From contig NZ_CP006664.1 of NCBI RefSeq assembly GCF_000264765.2, forward strand, positions 1,488,001 to 1,552,000: a stretch of DNA of 64,000 nt. The letters run 5' to 3'. Origin of the DNA: Edwardsiella anguillarum ET080813. GTDB taxonomy: Bacteria > Pseudomonadota > Gammaproteobacteria > Enterobacterales > Enterobacteriaceae. A model generated the notes under the pieces. It did no database searches. It had not been told where the DNA came from and saw only the letters and a list, made by a program, of their open reading frames with translations. How positions within the stretch are numbered: position 1 is the first letter of the stretch; each line of letters opens with the position of its first letter. The position numbers and the translations under genes are program-made. Shown here piece by piece: positions 1 to 10,820 of this stretch.

Positions 1-381
1 GACCTGCAGACGACGCGCCATCTGGGCAGACAGACGCATCAGAATATCCGGGTTAACCTGGATCAGCTGACGGAATTTCTTGTAGGAAATTTCAGCCACC
101 TCACAGGCGGTCTTCGCCCGCACCCAGGCACTGCGCTCCTGCCCTTCCTCAAACAGCCCCAGCTCGCCAATGAAGTCGCCCTGGTTCAGGTAGGAGAGGA
201 TCATCTCCTTACCCTCTTCATCCTTAATCAGTACCGCTACAGATCCCTTTACGATGTAATAAAGCGTCTCCGCTTTTTCACCCTGGTGAATCAAGGTACT
301 TTTGGACGGATATTTATGAATATGGCAATGGGACAGGAACCATTCGAGAGTTGGATCTGTTTGCGGTTTGCCGAGAACCAT
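1..381 (-). CDS. crp: cAMP receptor protein CRP, 5' part (3' end beyond window)
   Basis: This is the global cAMP-dependent transcription regulator; the first 127 codons are visible and the gene runs off the left edge. The translation begins [16 protein letters not shown] and continues through the cAMP-binding beta-roll, including [15 protein letters not shown], whose Arg-Ser pair contacts the cyclic nucleotide phosphate. The part seen is practically identical to E. coli CRP (210 aa). The ATG at 381 is preceded by an AGAGGATAA stretch that closely resembles the E. coli crp ribosome binding site. The helix-turn-helix DNA-binding domain lies outside the window. The family assignment is secure; completeness cannot be judged. 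Confidence 0.97.
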
Positions 382-730
382 TCGCTATTATCCTCTGTTG
401 TTATCGCATCCCCGGTGCGCCAAACGCACCCCCGCCGGACGGGGCCGGGAAACTGCCTAGTAACCTGCTATAGCACTGCACTTGTCGAATATAGTTTCCA
501 TAGCCTAAGGGAGATGATCCCCGGCGATCTTGATCTATACCCGCTTCATTCCATTAAAGGTGCATGTCGGCTTAGTTTGTAACATAGCTTGGCCTTACTG
601 TCTCGCACTGTCTCGCTTCAGCATGGAATAGCTCACTGTTCGCCGCCGTTTTTTCTCCGTTCGCGGCGCTTTTGCCTTTTATTTGCACAGCGCGGCGCCG
701 GGCGCAGCGGGGAAAATACGCCAACGTGCG
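382..730. other. intergenic region upstream of crp
   Basis: These roughly 350 bases contain no convincing gene. They must hold the crp promoter and leader, since crp is read leftward from 381. In E. coli prkB and yhfA lie between yheU and crp; neither is present here. I could not identify a confident CRP autoregulatory site by eye. Confidence 0.5.
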
Positions 731-955
731 CTAATCCGCGCCCTTAAACTGGCTGCGCGGCATAATATTGACGCTTTCATGCAGCTCGGACCATACCACG
801 ACCGCCTCACCGCACTTCAGCTGGCGCCGCACATCTTCCACCTTCTGCGCCAGGCTCCTCTCCTGTTCGCCATAGTCGGTCCCCTCACGCAGGACGAAAG
901 CCTCGATCAGGCTATCCAGCGTCTCTGGGGCTATCTGTTGCCAGGGAATGATCAC
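731..955 (-). CDS. yheU: YheU family protein (UPF0270)
   Basis: A 74-residue protein of unknown function matching E. coli YheU over its whole length, for example LREGTDYGE and [20 protein letters not shown] chose the GTG at 955 as start because it gives the family's N-terminus (VIIPWQQ against MLIPWQD) and has a GGAG Shine-Dalgarno 8-10 bases upstream; a longer ATG-initiated reading would add an unrelated 18 residues. It lies 5 bases downstream of yheT in the same direction, so the two are almost certainly co-transcribed. No catalytic motif is visible. Confidence 0.9.
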   Translation of the reverse strand: MIIPWQQIAPETLDSLIEAFVLREGTDYGEQERSLAQKVEDVRRQLKCGEAVVVWSELHESVNIMPRSQFKGAD

Positions 956-960
956 GCGTT

Positions 961-1935
961 TTACTCCAAATAGGGGGCTAACCAGGCGGGAATGCGCTGC
1001 TCCAGCCACGGAAGAGGATGTCGCAGCGTACCGCCGATAAAGCCGACGTGGCCGCCAAACGCCGTCAGCTGGTATTCGATATTGGACGGCAGCGATCCCG
1101 GCGGCGGGATCACCGCCGACGTCATAAAGGGATCGTCGCGCGCCTGAATGATCAACAGCGGCTGACGGATCGTCGGCAGCCGCGGCAGGGCACTGCAGCG
1201 CCGATAGTAGTCATCCGCATCGCGAAACCCGTGCAGGCGTGCGGTGATCTGATCGTCAAATTCGCGCAGCCTGCGCATACGCCGCAGCTGTAGCGGATCG
1301 AGATCCAGCATCTCCGGATAGCGGCGCAGCTTACGCCGGGCGCTCTGCTTGAGCTCATGTAACAGGTAACGCTGGTAAATCCGCGCCACGCCGTGCTCCA
1401 GATGCGTCGCGCAGGCCGACAGCACCAGCGGCGCCGAGACCATGACCGCGGCCTCCAGCGGGGCCTGCGCCTGCTCTTCGGCCAGATAACAACCTAGCAT
1501 ATTACCCCCCAGGGAAAACCCGACCGCCGCGGTGGGCACCTGACCGAAGGTGCGGCGCAGCCACGCCAGAAAAAAGCGCGCGTCCCCGGTTTCCCCGGAG
1601 TGGTAAAAACGCGGCGTCAGGTTGGGCTCACCGCTGCAGCCACGAAAGTGCATCACAACCGCCAGCCAGCCGGCCTCCCGACAGGCGTGCAGCAGGCCGT
1701 GGGCATAAGGGCTATGCACGCTGCCTTCCAGACCATGGAACAGAACCACCCGCGGTTTATAACGGGCGGGCTGCGGAGCTTCGCTCCAGGCCAGATCGAT
1801 AAAATCGCCGTCCGGTAGGGTTAAACGCTGCCACACCGGCGTCAATAGGGCGCGCCGGCGCAGCAGCCGCGGCAAGATCGTCTGCAGGTGCGGATTGCGT
1901 AGGGCGCGGGGCGGTGAAAAGGTGGAAACACTCAT
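961..1935 (-). CDS. yheT: YheT family alpha/beta hydrolase
   Basis: A 324-residue alpha/beta-hydrolase fold protein of the YheT (UPF0017) family, about the size of the E. coli homologue (340 aa). The family features are visible in order: the N-terminal [10 protein letters not shown] signature, the oxyanion-hole HGLEGS, the nucleophile elbow GFSLGGNM containing the presumed catalytic Ser, an acid in the QARDDPF segment, and the catalytic His in the GGHVGF segment near the C-terminus. The substrate is unknown; esterase activity is inferred from the fold. It is the first gene of a yheT-yheU pair and is divergent from the LysE-type exporter gene, with a 99-base promoter region between them. Confidence 0.92.
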   Translation of the reverse strand: MSVSTFSPPRALRNPHLQTILPRLLRRRALLTPVWQRLTLPDGDFIDLAWSEAPQPARYKPRVVLFHGLEGSVHSPYAHGLLHACREAGWLAVVMHFRGCSGEPNLTPRFYHSGETGDARFFLAWLRRTFGQVPTAAVGFSLGGNMLGCYLAEEQAQAPLEAAVMVSAPLVLSACATHLEHGVARIYQRYLLHELKQSARRKLRRYPEMLDLDPLQLRRMRRLREFDDQITARLHGFRDADDYYRRCSALPRLPTIRQPLLIIQARDDPFMTSAVIPPPGSLPSNIEYQLTAFGGHVGFIGGTLRHPLPWLEQRIPAWLAPYLE

Positions 1936-2034
1936 GCTGCGTGAAGAAAATTCATCCGGGGAATACTTGTACCATCAATAACACACTGTTAGGGTCAAAA
2001 CACCCCCTAGGCACAAAATTGGAGCCGGTTTAGC

Positions 2035-2640
2035 ATGGACAGCCCTCTGTTTCTCTCCCTGCTGGGTTTCCTGTGGGTTGCAGCCGTGACCCCAGGCCCC
2101 AACAATATGCTGTTGACCAGCTCCAGCGCCAATCTGGGGTTTTACCGCTCGCTGCCGCTCATGCTCGGCATCATGCTAGGCATGCAAACGCTGCTGCTGC
2201 TGATCGCCTTTGGCGTTGGCAGCCTACTGCTGCTCTACCCGACGCTGCACACCCTGCTCAAAGGCGCGGGCAGCCTCTACCTGCTGTATATCGCCTGGAA
2301 GGTGGCGACGTCGCGCTATACCCGCCTGAGCGACGGTAGCGTCGCCTTAGACGACGCCGTCAGCTGGCGACAGGGCTGGCTGCTGCAGTTTCTGAACCCT
2401 AAGGCCTGGCTGATGGCCCTGGGCGCGGTAACCAGCTTTAGCCTGCCCGGCGAGCGCTATCTGATGACCATCGCCGCCATCAGCCTGGGAATGCTCTTGG
2501 TCAATCTGCTGGCCGGCGCGCTGTGGTTAGGCTTCGGCACCCTGATCGGGCGCCTGCTGCAAAGCCGACGCGCCTGGTTCACCTTTAACCTGGCCATGGG
2601 GACGCTGACCGCCGCCTGCGTACTGCTGATCTGGCGCTGA
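2035..2640 (+). CDS. LysE/RhtB family amino-acid exporter
   Basis: A 201-residue inner-membrane protein of the LysE/RhtB translocator family, with about six hydrophobic segments and the family hallmark TPGPNNM near residue 22 after the first helix. A second conserved region, QFLNPKAW, sits near residue 118. Members export amino acids or related metabolites; the sequence resembles the EamB/RhtB branch only generally, so I do not name a substrate. The start is ATG 2035, where hydrophobic sequence begins almost at once as expected. It ends flush against the malT stop codon (2641), with no intergenic base between the convergent genes. Confidence 0.88.
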   Translation: MDSPLFLSLLGFLWVAAVTPGPNNMLLTSSSANLGFYRSLPLMLGIMLGMQTLLLLIAFGVGSLLLLYPTLHTLLKGAGSLYLLYIAWKVATSRYTRLSDGSVALDDAVSWRQGWLLQFLNPKAWLMALGAVTSFSLPGERYLMTIAAISLGMLLVNLLAGALWLGFGTLIGRLLQSRRAWFTFNLAMGTLTAACVLLIWR

Positions 2641-5355
2641 TCAGACCCCATAGCCCATCAGACGCATGATATCCTGCGCCTGACGCACGGCCTCCTGACG
2701 GTGTGCCACCCCCAGTTTCTGATACAGATTGCGGATATGGGTTTTAATGGTGGTCGCCGCCACCGCCAGCTCATCGGCGATTTGCTCGTTGCTGTAGCCC
2801 GAATAGATGAGCCCCAGCACCTGCCATTCGCGCTGGGTCAGCGGACTGGTACGGATCAGCTCCGGCACCTGGGGATGGTTCAGCAAACGCTCGACGAACT
2901 GTTCGTCAAAATGGGCAAACTTATGCCGGTGATGCTGGTTAATATCACGCAGAATCCGCTGAGCACGATGCACCTCCATCTCCGGCAGGGTATTGAGCTG
3001 CAGCAGCTGACGCAGCTGCTGGGCCATCACCTCACCCTCAATGACAAAGTGGCTGACAAAGCCGGTGCGATTGGCCAGGCTCAGCGCCTCCATCAGCACG
3101 CGCAGGGCTTCGCTTTTGCGATCCGTGTGCCAATACAGCAGGTTGCTCAGCAGCAGGTTACGGTTCAGATCGCTGACCAGGCGCAGCCGACGCGCCGCCG
3201 CATTCAGCTGCTCTAGCACCGCCTGAGCCTCATCATACTGTCCCAGCATAATCTGAACCCGCGCGATATTACGCCACTGCCCTTGTAAAAAGTGGTTATC
3301 CGACGCCGCCGGGCGCACCGCCTGCAGCAGCCAGCGACTGGCCGCCTGACGATCGCCGGTAATCTGCCAGTAGATCACCCGTGCCTTATCCGCATTCACC
3401 AGCCAGTCGCTGTGATAGTTTCCGGCCTGCAGCAGGGTTTCGCAGCGGCGCAGATGCTGTCCGGCGTTATCCAGATCGCCGCGCGCCAGCGAGCACTTGG
3501 CCAATAGCGCCAGACACTGCAGCTGCTGCTGCGGTTCAAAGTTGGCCAGCACCGCCAGCCCATCGCGCGCCGCGCGCTCCGCCTCGTCTAGCCGCATCCA
3601 CGACCACAGCACCTGGGCGCGGATGCGCAGTAAAAACTCATGCATCGGCAGCTGCTGCAGATGCTGCTCGTCGACCAGTTCAAAGGCCTTATCCTGGGTC
3701 TCGTAGGCGGCCTGCAAGAACCCCTGGGCTATCAGGATCTCACTCTGCTGTAGCAGCGCCCACAGAGCATAGTGGTAGGTCTGGTGGCGACGAGCCACCT
3801 GCTCGGTCTGCTGCATCATCGGCAGCGCCCGCGCCAGAACCCCTTTACAGTGCAGCACCTCGCCTAACACGGAGCTGCTCACGATCCGGCTGTAATAGCT
3901 GCCGATCGGCAGATGGCGCAGCGCCTCAGTCGCTAAGCGCTCGGCATCGTGCGGTCGCCCGCCATTGATCGCGACCTGGGCTCGCAGCGCGTCGAACTCG
4001 GCCTGCAGCGCCGCCTCTAGCGAGATCTGACGCAGCCCCATCTCCTGCTCGGCGCGCGCCAGCAGCGTGTTGACCTCACCGTAGCGGTGCTGACTCTGCG
4101 CCAGCCAGGCCTGCAGCAGCGCCAGGCTGGGATTCTGGATCAACACGTCGTACGGCAGGGTATTCAGGCAGGACTCCAGCAGCGCCAGCTCACTCTGGTG
4201 GAAGAGCGCCCAGGCGTGCTGCAGCAGAATATCGCGCAGCAACGCCGTGTCTCCGGCCGCCTGCGCGTGGTGGATCGCCTCCGCCGGAAACCCCTGATCC
4301 AGCCAACCCTGCGCCGCGCGGCGGTGCAGCTGCGGCAGTATGCTCGCCATCTCCCGCTGGCAACGGCTGCGCAGGAAGTGAGCGAACAGCGGGTGAAAAC
4401 AGAACCACTCCCCGTCGCCGTCCATACGGTGGATAAATAGCCCCTGCCGCTCCAGCTCCTCCAGACGCAGCTGGCCCTCCTCCTCGCCGGTCAGAGCGCA
4501 GATCAGCGCGTCGTTCATCGAACGCAGCGCCGAACACTGCAGCAGAAAGCCGCGCGTATCGTCATCCACCCGATCCAGCACCTCATCCGCCAGGTAGTCC
4601 GCCAGATGCGTAGCATTGATGCGTGCCAGGCGGCGAGCCGATGCCTGAGCCTGGGCCGATGACTGACGCGCCGACAGCGCGATCAGCTGCAGCGCCGTCG
4701 GCCAGCCTTCGACCTCATCGCACAGCGCATGCATTTCGTCATCGGCCAGCGGCGCACTCAGACGCTGATGAAAAAACTGGCTGGCTTCGCGGTGGTTAAA
4801 GGCCAACTGACGGGTATTGATCTCCAGCAGCTGCTCACGCACCCGCAAATTGGCAATCCCCAGCGGGGGCAGCGTGCGTGACATCAGACACAGGGTCAGA
4901 TTATCGGGCTGATGACGCAGGAAGAAGCGCATCGCCTCATGCAGCGGAGGATGGGTGAGCAAATGATAATCGTCGATCACCAGATACAGCGGCGTCTGCC
5001 AATCGGCCAGTTCAATGAACAGCTGGGAGAACAGCGCAGACAGCGTGGCATACTGGTGCTTCTGGCTCATCGCCTCGCTTTTAGCGCAGTGGCCGCCGGT
5101 GGCCTGCTGCAGGGCGGCAATCAGGTAGCTGGCAAAGCGCTCCGGCTGGTTGTCGCTTTCATCCAGCGAATACCAGCCCAGGTGTGCCTTCTCCTGCGCC
5201 CACTGCGCCATCAGGGTCGTCTTACCGTACCCTGCGGGGCCATTGACCAACACCAGACGGTAATTGCGCGCCGCATCCAGTCTGGTCAGTAAATGTTCCC
5301 GCACCACCGTAGTCTGCAGCCGCGCCGGACGGCTTAATTTCGACGGAATCAGCAT
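2641..5355 (-). CDS. malT: MalT, ATP- and maltotriose-dependent transcriptional activator
   Basis: A 904-residue STAND-class activator of the maltose regulon (E. coli MalT, 901 aa). It shows an N-terminal NTPase domain with Walker [10 protein letters not shown] around residue 40 and Walker B-type LVIDDYH, a winged-helix and TPR-like sensor region that binds maltotriose, and a C-terminal LuxR-type helix-turn-helix with [12 protein letters not shown] and [17 protein letters not shown]. The C-terminus GYGV is the same as in E. coli. It is divergent from malPQ, which it should activate, with about 475 bases between the two start codons. It is intact, with no missing motif. Confidence 0.98.
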   Translation of the reverse strand: MLIPSKLSRPARLQTTVVREHLLTRLDAARNYRLVLVNGPAGYGKTTLMAQWAQEKAHLGWYSLDESDNQPERFASYLIAALQQATGGHCAKSEAMSQKHQYATLSALFSQLFIELADWQTPLYLVIDDYHLLTHPPLHEAMRFFLRHQPDNLTLCLMSRTLPPLGIANLRVREQLLEINTRQLAFNHREASQFFHQRLSAPLADDEMHALCDEVEGWPTALQLIALSARQSSAQAQASARRLARINATHLADYLADEVLDRVDDDTRGFLLQCSALRSMNDALICALTGEEEGQLRLEELERQGLFIHRMDGDGEWFCFHPLFAHFLRSRCQREMASILPQLHRRAAQGWLDQGFPAEAIHHAQAAGDTALLRDILLQHAWALFHQSELALLESCLNTLPYDVLIQNPSLALLQAWLAQSQHRYGEVNTLLARAEQEMGLRQISLEAALQAEFDALRAQVAINGGRPHDAERLATEALRHLPIGSYYSRIVSSSVLGEVLHCKGVLARALPMMQQTEQVARRHQTYHYALWALLQQSEILIAQGFLQAAYETQDKAFELVDEQHLQQLPMHEFLLRIRAQVLWSWMRLDEAERAARDGLAVLANFEPQQQLQCLALLAKCSLARGDLDNAGQHLRRCETLLQAGNYHSDWLVNADKARVIYWQITGDRQAASRWLLQAVRPAASDNHFLQGQWRNIARVQIMLGQYDEAQAVLEQLNAAARRLRLVSDLNRNLLLSNLLYWHTDRKSEALRVLMEALSLANRTGFVSHFVIEGEVMAQQLRQLLQLNTLPEMEVHRAQRILRDINQHHRHKFAHFDEQFVERLLNHPQVPELIRTSPLTQREWQVLGLIYSGYSNEQIADELAVAATTIKTHIRNLYQKLGVAHRQEAVRQAQDIMRLMGYGV

Positions 5356-5831
5356 AGTTACCCGTACCCCTTCCGGTGTCCCTCCTCGGCGCTCGGCCCG
5401 TGCCGGTTCGCGCGCAGGAGCGACACCCTGCCCCAGAAATCGCCGCTACGGGCGCCTATTTATTTTGCGCCTCGTAATTAATAGCTGTCCTTTAAGGTCT
5501 GACAATGCGCGCGCTATTGCAACCGGGGTTCAGCCCCCAATAACAGGAAATTGCGGCTGATCACATTTTTTACCGAGTTAATCTCATTTGCCGCTCAATC
5601 GCCGCTAATAGTCCATATTTTGCTGTTATAACCCGACGATCAGTACAGCGCGAAACGGTAACGTAACGTGATTATAGCCCTGCTATAGCGCGGCACCGAT
5701 CACACTTCTGACTACGCCCTGTGGCTCCTCCCCAGCTCAGCCGACGACGGGAGGATGTTTTCACTCGGCGAGATCGTCAGGATGGCCATCATACTTAATA
5801 CTTTCATTTTGACGCTTTGAGAGAGATGCCT
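5356..5831 (+). promoter_or_regulatory. malT-malP divergent control region with MalT boxes
   Basis: This spacer must carry promoters for malT (leftward) and malPQ (rightward). Close to malP I see MalT-box-like hexanucleotide cores: GGGGAGGAG on the minus strand at 5725-5733, GGGAGGATG on the plus strand at 5749-5757 and CAGGATGG near 5779-5786. A -10-like CATACT follows near 5789, which matches the spacing expected for a MalT-dependent promoter. TCACA half-sites of the CRP type occur at 5561 and 5700, but I cannot find good TGTGA partners at the right spacing, so CRP control of malT is only inferred from E. coli. Confidence 0.6.
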
Positions 5832-8237
5832 ATGTCGTATACCCCGTTCGATCAGCAGGCTTTCCACGCGGCGCTGACCCGCCACTGGCAAGGATTGGGA
5901 ATGGAGAGCGCAGCGCAAATGACGCCGCATCAGTGGTGGCAGGCGGTCAGCCTGGCCTGCTCGGCGCAGCTGGCGGCCGCAACCCGCCCGGCCAGCGCGT
6001 CCGACGATGGCCAACGCCGCGTAAACTATCTGTCGATGGAGTTTCTCATCGGCCGCCTGACCGGCAATAATCTGCTCAATCTAGACTGGTATCCCGCCGT
6101 CGCCCAGGCCCTTGAACGCTATGACATCGCGTTAAGCGATCTGCTGGAGCAAGAGGTCGATCCGGCGCTGGGCAACGGCGGCCTCGGCCGCCTGGCGGCC
6201 TGCTTCCTCGACGCCATGGCCTGCGTTAAACAGCCGGCCATCGGCTATGGCCTGTGCTACCAGTATGGACTGTTCCGCCAGTCCTTTCAGGCATGCCAGC
6301 AGCAGGAGGCCCCGGATGCCTGGGAGCGGGACGACTACCCGTGGATGCGTCACAATCGGGCGCGGGATGTCCACGTCAGCCTGGGCGGCAAACTGCTGCG
6401 TGAAAACGGCGCGCTGCGCTGGCAGCCGGCGCTAACCCTGCGCGGCGTCGCGCGCGATCTGCCGGTAGTCGGCTACCGCAACGGCATCAGCCAGCCGCTG
6501 CGTCTGTGGGTCGCCTGTCACGATCATCCCTTCGATCTCGACAGCTTTGATCGCGGGCAGTTTTTGCGCGCCGAGCGCCAGGGAATAGAGGCCGCCAAGC
6601 TGACCAAGATACTCTATCCCAACGATAACCACCCGGCCGGCAAACGGCTGCGCCTGATGCAGCAATACTTCCACTGCGCCTGCTCGCTGGCCGATATCCT
6701 GCGCCGACACCATCTGGCCGGGCGCCGTATCGACGATCTGGCGCAGTATGAGGTCATCCAGCTCAACGATACGCACCCGACCATCGCCATCCCCGAGCTG
6801 ATGCGCATTCTGCTCGATGAGCACGGCATGGACTGGGATCAGGCCTGGGCCATCACCGGCCAGACCTTTGCCTACACCAACCATACGCTGATGCCAGAGG
6901 CGCTGGAGTGCTGGAGCGAAAGCCTGATCCGCAGCCTGCTCCCGCGCCACCATGACATCATCCGCCAGATCAACGCCCGCTTCCGCGAGCTGGTCGAGCA
7001 GCGCTGGCCGGGCGATAAGGCGCTGTGGCAACGCGTCGCTATCGTACACGATCGACGGGTGCGCATGGCCAACCTGTGCGTCGTCGCCGGCTTTGCCGTC
7101 AACGGCGTCGCGCAGCTGCACTCGGCGCTGGTCAAAAGCGATCTGTTCCCCGAGTACCACCAGCTGTGGCCGCAAAAATTCCATAACGTGACCAACGGGA
7201 TCACCCCGCGCCGCTGGCTCAAGCAGTGTAACCCGGCCCTGTCTACGCTGATCGACAATACACTACGGCGCGAATGGGCCAACGATCTGGATGCCCTCCG
7301 CGCGCTGGAGCCCTATGCCGGCCAGACCGGGTTCCGCGCGGCGTACCGTCAGATCAAGCAGCAGAATAAAGCGGCGCTGGCCCACTACGTTCGGCAGACC
7401 CAGGGGCTGACGCTGAATACCGACGCCATCTTCGACGTACAGATCAAGCGGCTGCATGAGTACAAGCGTCAGCACCTCAACCTGCTGCATATCCTCTCCC
7501 TGTACCATGAGCTGCGCGCCAATCCCAACGCCGATCGAGCTCCGCGCGTCTTCCTGTTCGGGGCCAAGGCAGCGCCGGGCTACTACCTGGCCAAAAACAT
7601 CATCTATGCCATCAACCGGGTGGCAGAGGTCATCAACAGCGACCCGCGGGTCAAGGATCGCCTGCAGGTCGCCTTTCTACCCGACTACCGCGTCTCCCTG
7701 GCCGAGCTGATGATCCCGGCGGCCGACGTATCAGAGCAGATCTCCACCGCGGGGAAAGAGGCCTCCGGCACTGGTAACATGAAGCTGGCCCTGAACGGCG
7801 CGCTGACCGTGGGTACGTTGGACGGCGCCAACGTCGAGATCGCCGAGCAGGTGGGAGAAGAGAATATCTTCATCTTCGGCCTGACCGTCGAAGAGGTGAA
7901 GGCGACCCTGGCCGCCGGCTACGACCCGCTCCGCCTCTATCGGCAGGACAAACGTCTGAAGGCCATCATCGATGAGCTGGGCTCCGGCCACTACAGCCAG
8001 GGCGACCGCCACGCCTTTGACATGATGCTGCACAGCCTGCTGCAGGGCGGCGACCCCTATCTGGTGCTGGCTGACTTCGCCGATTACTGCCAGACACAGG
8101 CCCGGGTGGACACCCTCTACCGCGATAGCGAAGCGTGGACCGAGAAGACCATCCTCAACACGGCACGGGTGGGCATGTTCAGCGCCGATCGGGCCATCCG
8201 CGACTATCAACAGCGCATCTGGCAGCGCCAGCGTTAA
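5832..8237 (+). CDS. malP: maltodextrin phosphorylase MalP
   Basis: An 801-residue glycosyltransferase family 35 enzyme that releases glucose-1-phosphate from maltodextrins in the cytoplasm. It aligns with E. coli MalP (797 aa) throughout, including the N-terminal [18 protein letters not shown] and the pyridoxal-phosphate lysine at about residue 651 in [11 protein letters not shown]. It is closer to MalP than to the second phosphorylase in this window (GlgP), for instance in [20 protein letters not shown] and [11 protein letters not shown] chose ATG 5832 because it has a GAGAGA Shine-Dalgarno five bases upstream and gives an E. coli-like N-terminus; in-frame ATGs at 5817 and 5826 are alternatives. 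malQ follows 9 bases later, forming the malPQ operon. Confidence 0.97.
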   Translation: MSYTPFDQQAFHAALTRHWQGLGMESAAQMTPHQWWQAVSLACSAQLAAATRPASASDDGQRRVNYLSMEFLIGRLTGNNLLNLDWYPAVAQALERYDIALSDLLEQEVDPALGNGGLGRLAACFLDAMACVKQPAIGYGLCYQYGLFRQSFQACQQQEAPDAWERDDYPWMRHNRARDVHVSLGGKLLRENGALRWQPALTLRGVARDLPVVGYRNGISQPLRLWVACHDHPFDLDSFDRGQFLRAERQGIEAAKLTKILYPNDNHPAGKRLRLMQQYFHCACSLADILRRHHLAGRRIDDLAQYEVIQLNDTHPTIAIPELMRILLDEHGMDWDQAWAITGQTFAYTNHTLMPEALECWSESLIRSLLPRHHDIIRQINARFRELVEQRWPGDKALWQRVAIVHDRRVRMANLCVVAGFAVNGVAQLHSALVKSDLFPEYHQLWPQKFHNVTNGITPRRWLKQCNPALSTLIDNTLRREWANDLDALRALEPYAGQTGFRAAYRQIKQQNKAALAHYVRQTQGLTLNTDAIFDVQIKRLHEYKRQHLNLLHILSLYHELRANPNADRAPRVFLFGAKAAPGYYLAKNIIYAINRVAEVINSDPRVKDRLQVAFLPDYRVSLAELMIPAADVSEQISTAGKEASGTGNMKLALNGALTVGTLDGANVEIAEQVGEENIFIFGLTVEEVKATLAAGYDPLRLYRQDKRLKAIIDELGSGHYSQGDRHAFDMMLHSLLQGGDPYLVLADFADYCQTQARVDTLYRDSEAWTEKTILNTARVGMFSADRAIRDYQQRIWQRQR

Positions 8238-8246
8238 GGAGTCGCC

Positions 8247-10340
8247 ATGCAACGCACTACGCCGCACACCCTCCTGGAGCAGCAGGCGGCCCAGGCGGGG
8301 ATCGCCGACAGCTATATCAACGCGCACGGCCGCGTTCAGGCCATCAGCGCGCAGACCAAACGGCGCCTGCTCGACGCCATGCCGCCGCGTACGCCCGCCG
8401 ATGCGCCGCTACCGGCCGTCCTGGTGGCCGGACAGCGGAGTACGCCGGTCATCGCCCTGCGTCAGGGGGGCCACTACCACTGGTCCCTCACGCTGGAAAA
8501 CGACGCCCAGCCGGCCTATCAGGGTCGACTGAGCCGGCGTAAGCATCTGGCGCTGCCGCACGACCTGCCGCTGGGCTACCACCGCCTGCTGCTCAGCGAC
8601 GGGCAGCAGCAGTGGCCGTGCCGGATCATTATTGCACCGGCGCGCTGCCATGAGCCGGACGCCCTGCTGACCGGCCGAAAGCTCTGGGGCGCCTGCGTAC
8701 AGCTGTATACCTTGCGCTCCGCGCAGAACTGGGGGATCGGTGACTTCGGCGATCTGGCCCAGCTGATCGGACAGCTCGCCCAGCGCGGCGGCGCCTTTGT
8801 CGGCCTGAATCCCATCCATGCCCTGTATCCCGCCAACCCGCACAGCATAAGCCCCTACAGCCCGTCATCACGTCGCTGGCTGAACATCATCTATATTGAT
8901 GTCAACCGGGTCGACGAGTTCCAGCGCAGCGACGCCGCCCAGCGATGGTGGCAGGATCCCGCGACCCGTCAGCGTCTGGACGCCGCCCGCGCCAGCGACT
9001 GGGTCGATTATCCCGCCGTATACGCCCTGAAGCTGGAGGGGCTGCGCCTGGCCTTTCACGCGTTCGACGCACAGGGCGCCGATGCCCGGGCCAGCGCTTT
9101 CCGCCACTTTGTCCGCCAGGGGGGAGATAGCCTGCGCCACCAGGCCGCGTTTGACGCCCTGCACCGCCACCTGCACAGTGAGGATGAGCAGATGTGGGGG
9201 TGGCCTGTCTGGCCGCCGTCCCTGCGCCGCGCCGATAGCCCGGAGGTTGCCCGCTTCTGTCAGCGCTATCCGCAGGAGGTGACGTTTTTTCTGTGGCTAC
9301 AGTGGCTGGCAGACAGCCAGCTGGCCGACTGCTATCAGCAGGCCTGCCGCCAATCGATGCCGATCGGACTGTACCGCGATCTGGCGGTGGGCGTCGCCGA
9401 GGGCGGTGCGGAGACCTGGAGTGAACCAGAGCTTTACTGCCTGCGCGCCTCGGTCGGCGCCCCACCCGACATCCTCGGCCCGCTGGGGCAAAACTGGGGA
9501 CTGCCGCCGATGGATCCCCATACGCTGCGCGACCTCGCCTATCAACCGTTCATCGACATGCTGCGCGCCAACATGCGCCACTGCGGCGCGCTGCGCATCG
9601 ATCATGTGATGTCGCTGCTGCGGCTATGGTGGATACCGCAGGGTGAGGCGGCATCAGAGGGCGCCTATGTCGGCTATCCCCTCGACGATCTGCTGGCCAT
9701 TCTGGCGCTGGAAAGCCAGCGTAGCCGCTGCATGGTCATCGGCGAAGATCTCGGCACCGTACCGGTCGAAATCATCGCCAAGCTGCGCGAATACGGCGTG
9801 TACTCCTACAAGGTGCTCTACTTTGAGCACGATAGCGAAAACGTCTTTCGAGCGCCGCAGACCTATAACGTACAGGCCATGGCGACGGTGACCACCCACG
9901 ACCTGCCGACGCTGAACGGCTATTGGCAGGCCGACGATCTGCGGCTCGGTGAGCGGCTGGGGCTCTACCCCGACGCCGAGGTTCTGGCCGGGCTGTACCG
10001 CGGCCGCGCCGCCGCCAAGCAGGGGCTGCTTGACGGACTGCACCACTACGGCTGCCTGCCGCAGCGCAGCGGACGGCACGCGGACCGTATGGCGATGACG
10101 CCCGTCCTGAGCCGCGGGATCCAACGCTACGTGGCCGACAGCGCCAGCGCCCTGCTCGGACTGCAGCCGGAGGATTGGCTGAACATGGCGGCGCCGGTCA
10201 ACGTTCCCGGCACCTGTGATGAATACCCGAACTGGCGCCGCAAGCTGAGCGTGACGCTGGAGGATATGTTTAATAATATGCAAATTAATCGATTGATAAA
10301 AGATTTGGATCAGCGCCGTAAAAAAGTTTCCGCGGGCTAG
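8247..10340 (+). CDS. malQ: 4-alpha-glucanotransferase (amylomaltase) MalQ
   Basis: A 697-residue glycoside hydrolase family 77 enzyme that disproportionates maltose and maltodextrins to supply MalP with longer chains. It is the same length as E. coli MalQ to within a few residues. Catalytic landmarks are visible: the nucleophile Asp near residue 452 in LRIDHVMSL, the acid/base Glu near residue 500 in VIGEDLGTVP, and the THDLPTL segment carrying the third acid. AAGGAGTCGCC precedes the ATG. It is the last gene of the malPQ operon; a strong hairpin follows at 10351. Confidence 0.97.
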   Translation: MQRTTPHTLLEQQAAQAGIADSYINAHGRVQAISAQTKRRLLDAMPPRTPADAPLPAVLVAGQRSTPVIALRQGGHYHWSLTLENDAQPAYQGRLSRRKHLALPHDLPLGYHRLLLSDGQQQWPCRIIIAPARCHEPDALLTGRKLWGACVQLYTLRSAQNWGIGDFGDLAQLIGQLAQRGGAFVGLNPIHALYPANPHSISPYSPSSRRWLNIIYIDVNRVDEFQRSDAAQRWWQDPATRQRLDAARASDWVDYPAVYALKLEGLRLAFHAFDAQGADARASAFRHFVRQGGDSLRHQAAFDALHRHLHSEDEQMWGWPVWPPSLRRADSPEVARFCQRYPQEVTFFLWLQWLADSQLADCYQQACRQSMPIGLYRDLAVGVAEGGAETWSEPELYCLRASVGAPPDILGPLGQNWGLPPMDPHTLRDLAYQPFIDMLRANMRHCGALRIDHVMSLLRLWWIPQGEAASEGAYVGYPLDDLLAILALESQRSRCMVIGEDLGTVPVEIIAKLREYGVYSYKVLYFEHDSENVFRAPQTYNVQAMATVTTHDLPTLNGYWQADDLRLGERLGLYPDAEVLAGLYRGRAAAKQGLLDGLHHYGCLPQRSGRHADRMAMTPVLSRGIQRYVADSASALLGLQPEDWLNMAAPVNVPGTCDEYPNWRRKLSVTLEDMFNNMQINRLIKDLDQRRKKVSAG

Positions 10341-10350
10341 AGGCTAAAAC

Positions 10351-10388
10351 AATAAATCATGGCTGCTAAAAAACAGCCGTGATTTATT
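10351..10388. terminator. 15-bp hairpin after malQ
   Basis: A stem of 15 pairs (one G-U) has arms at 10351-10365 and 10374-10388 and an A-rich 8-base loop. It lies 10 bases after the malQ stop. The base of the stem is A/T-rich, but no uninterrupted T run follows, so it is a likely but not textbook intrinsic terminator. Confidence 0.65.
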
Positions 10389-10820
10389 TGCAACTTCCGT
10401 TTTTTATGCTAAGAAAAAATATTCCTCCTTATAAATCAACCCATCCCAACTTAATACCAATATATATCCACCTTCAAATTTAACGCTAATTTAGCAGATG
10501 TTATCCATATAAGTAATATCTCTCGCTATCCATTTATTCCGGCATCCTGCGCAATAGCACAATCTCTCATTGAATTTAAAAAAGAGTGAGTTTACATTAT
10601 CGATCACAGTGTGATTGTCATGAGCAGTTAACGTATTATTTTGGTATTAAATAAGCATTCAGTTTATTTCATTTATATCAATGATGTCCGTTATTATTAC
10701 ACCGCAGTACGCTAATACTGGATCGCCAAACTGTTGTTGCGGATGACAGGCGCCATCCGCGCTTTCCCTTGCCTGGCGGCGGGCGGGGCGGCATATGGAA
10801 TTGTCAAAAAGGAAGTGACC
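10389..10820 (+). promoter_or_regulatory. AT-rich spacer upstream of glgC1
   Basis: About 430 bases, markedly more A/T-rich than their surroundings, without a credible gene. They hold the promoter of glgC1. A perfect 13-base palindrome, ATCACAGTGTGAT, lies at 10603-10615; its half-sites resemble CRP halves, but the TCACA and TGTGA are in reverse order with one base between, so it is not a standard CRP site. The glgC1 Shine-Dalgarno AAAGGAAG is at the right end. Confidence 0.45.

Noticed and set aside
5556-5704. CRP sites for malT
   Set aside because: Only TCACA half-sites are present; the partner half-sites match too poorly to call.
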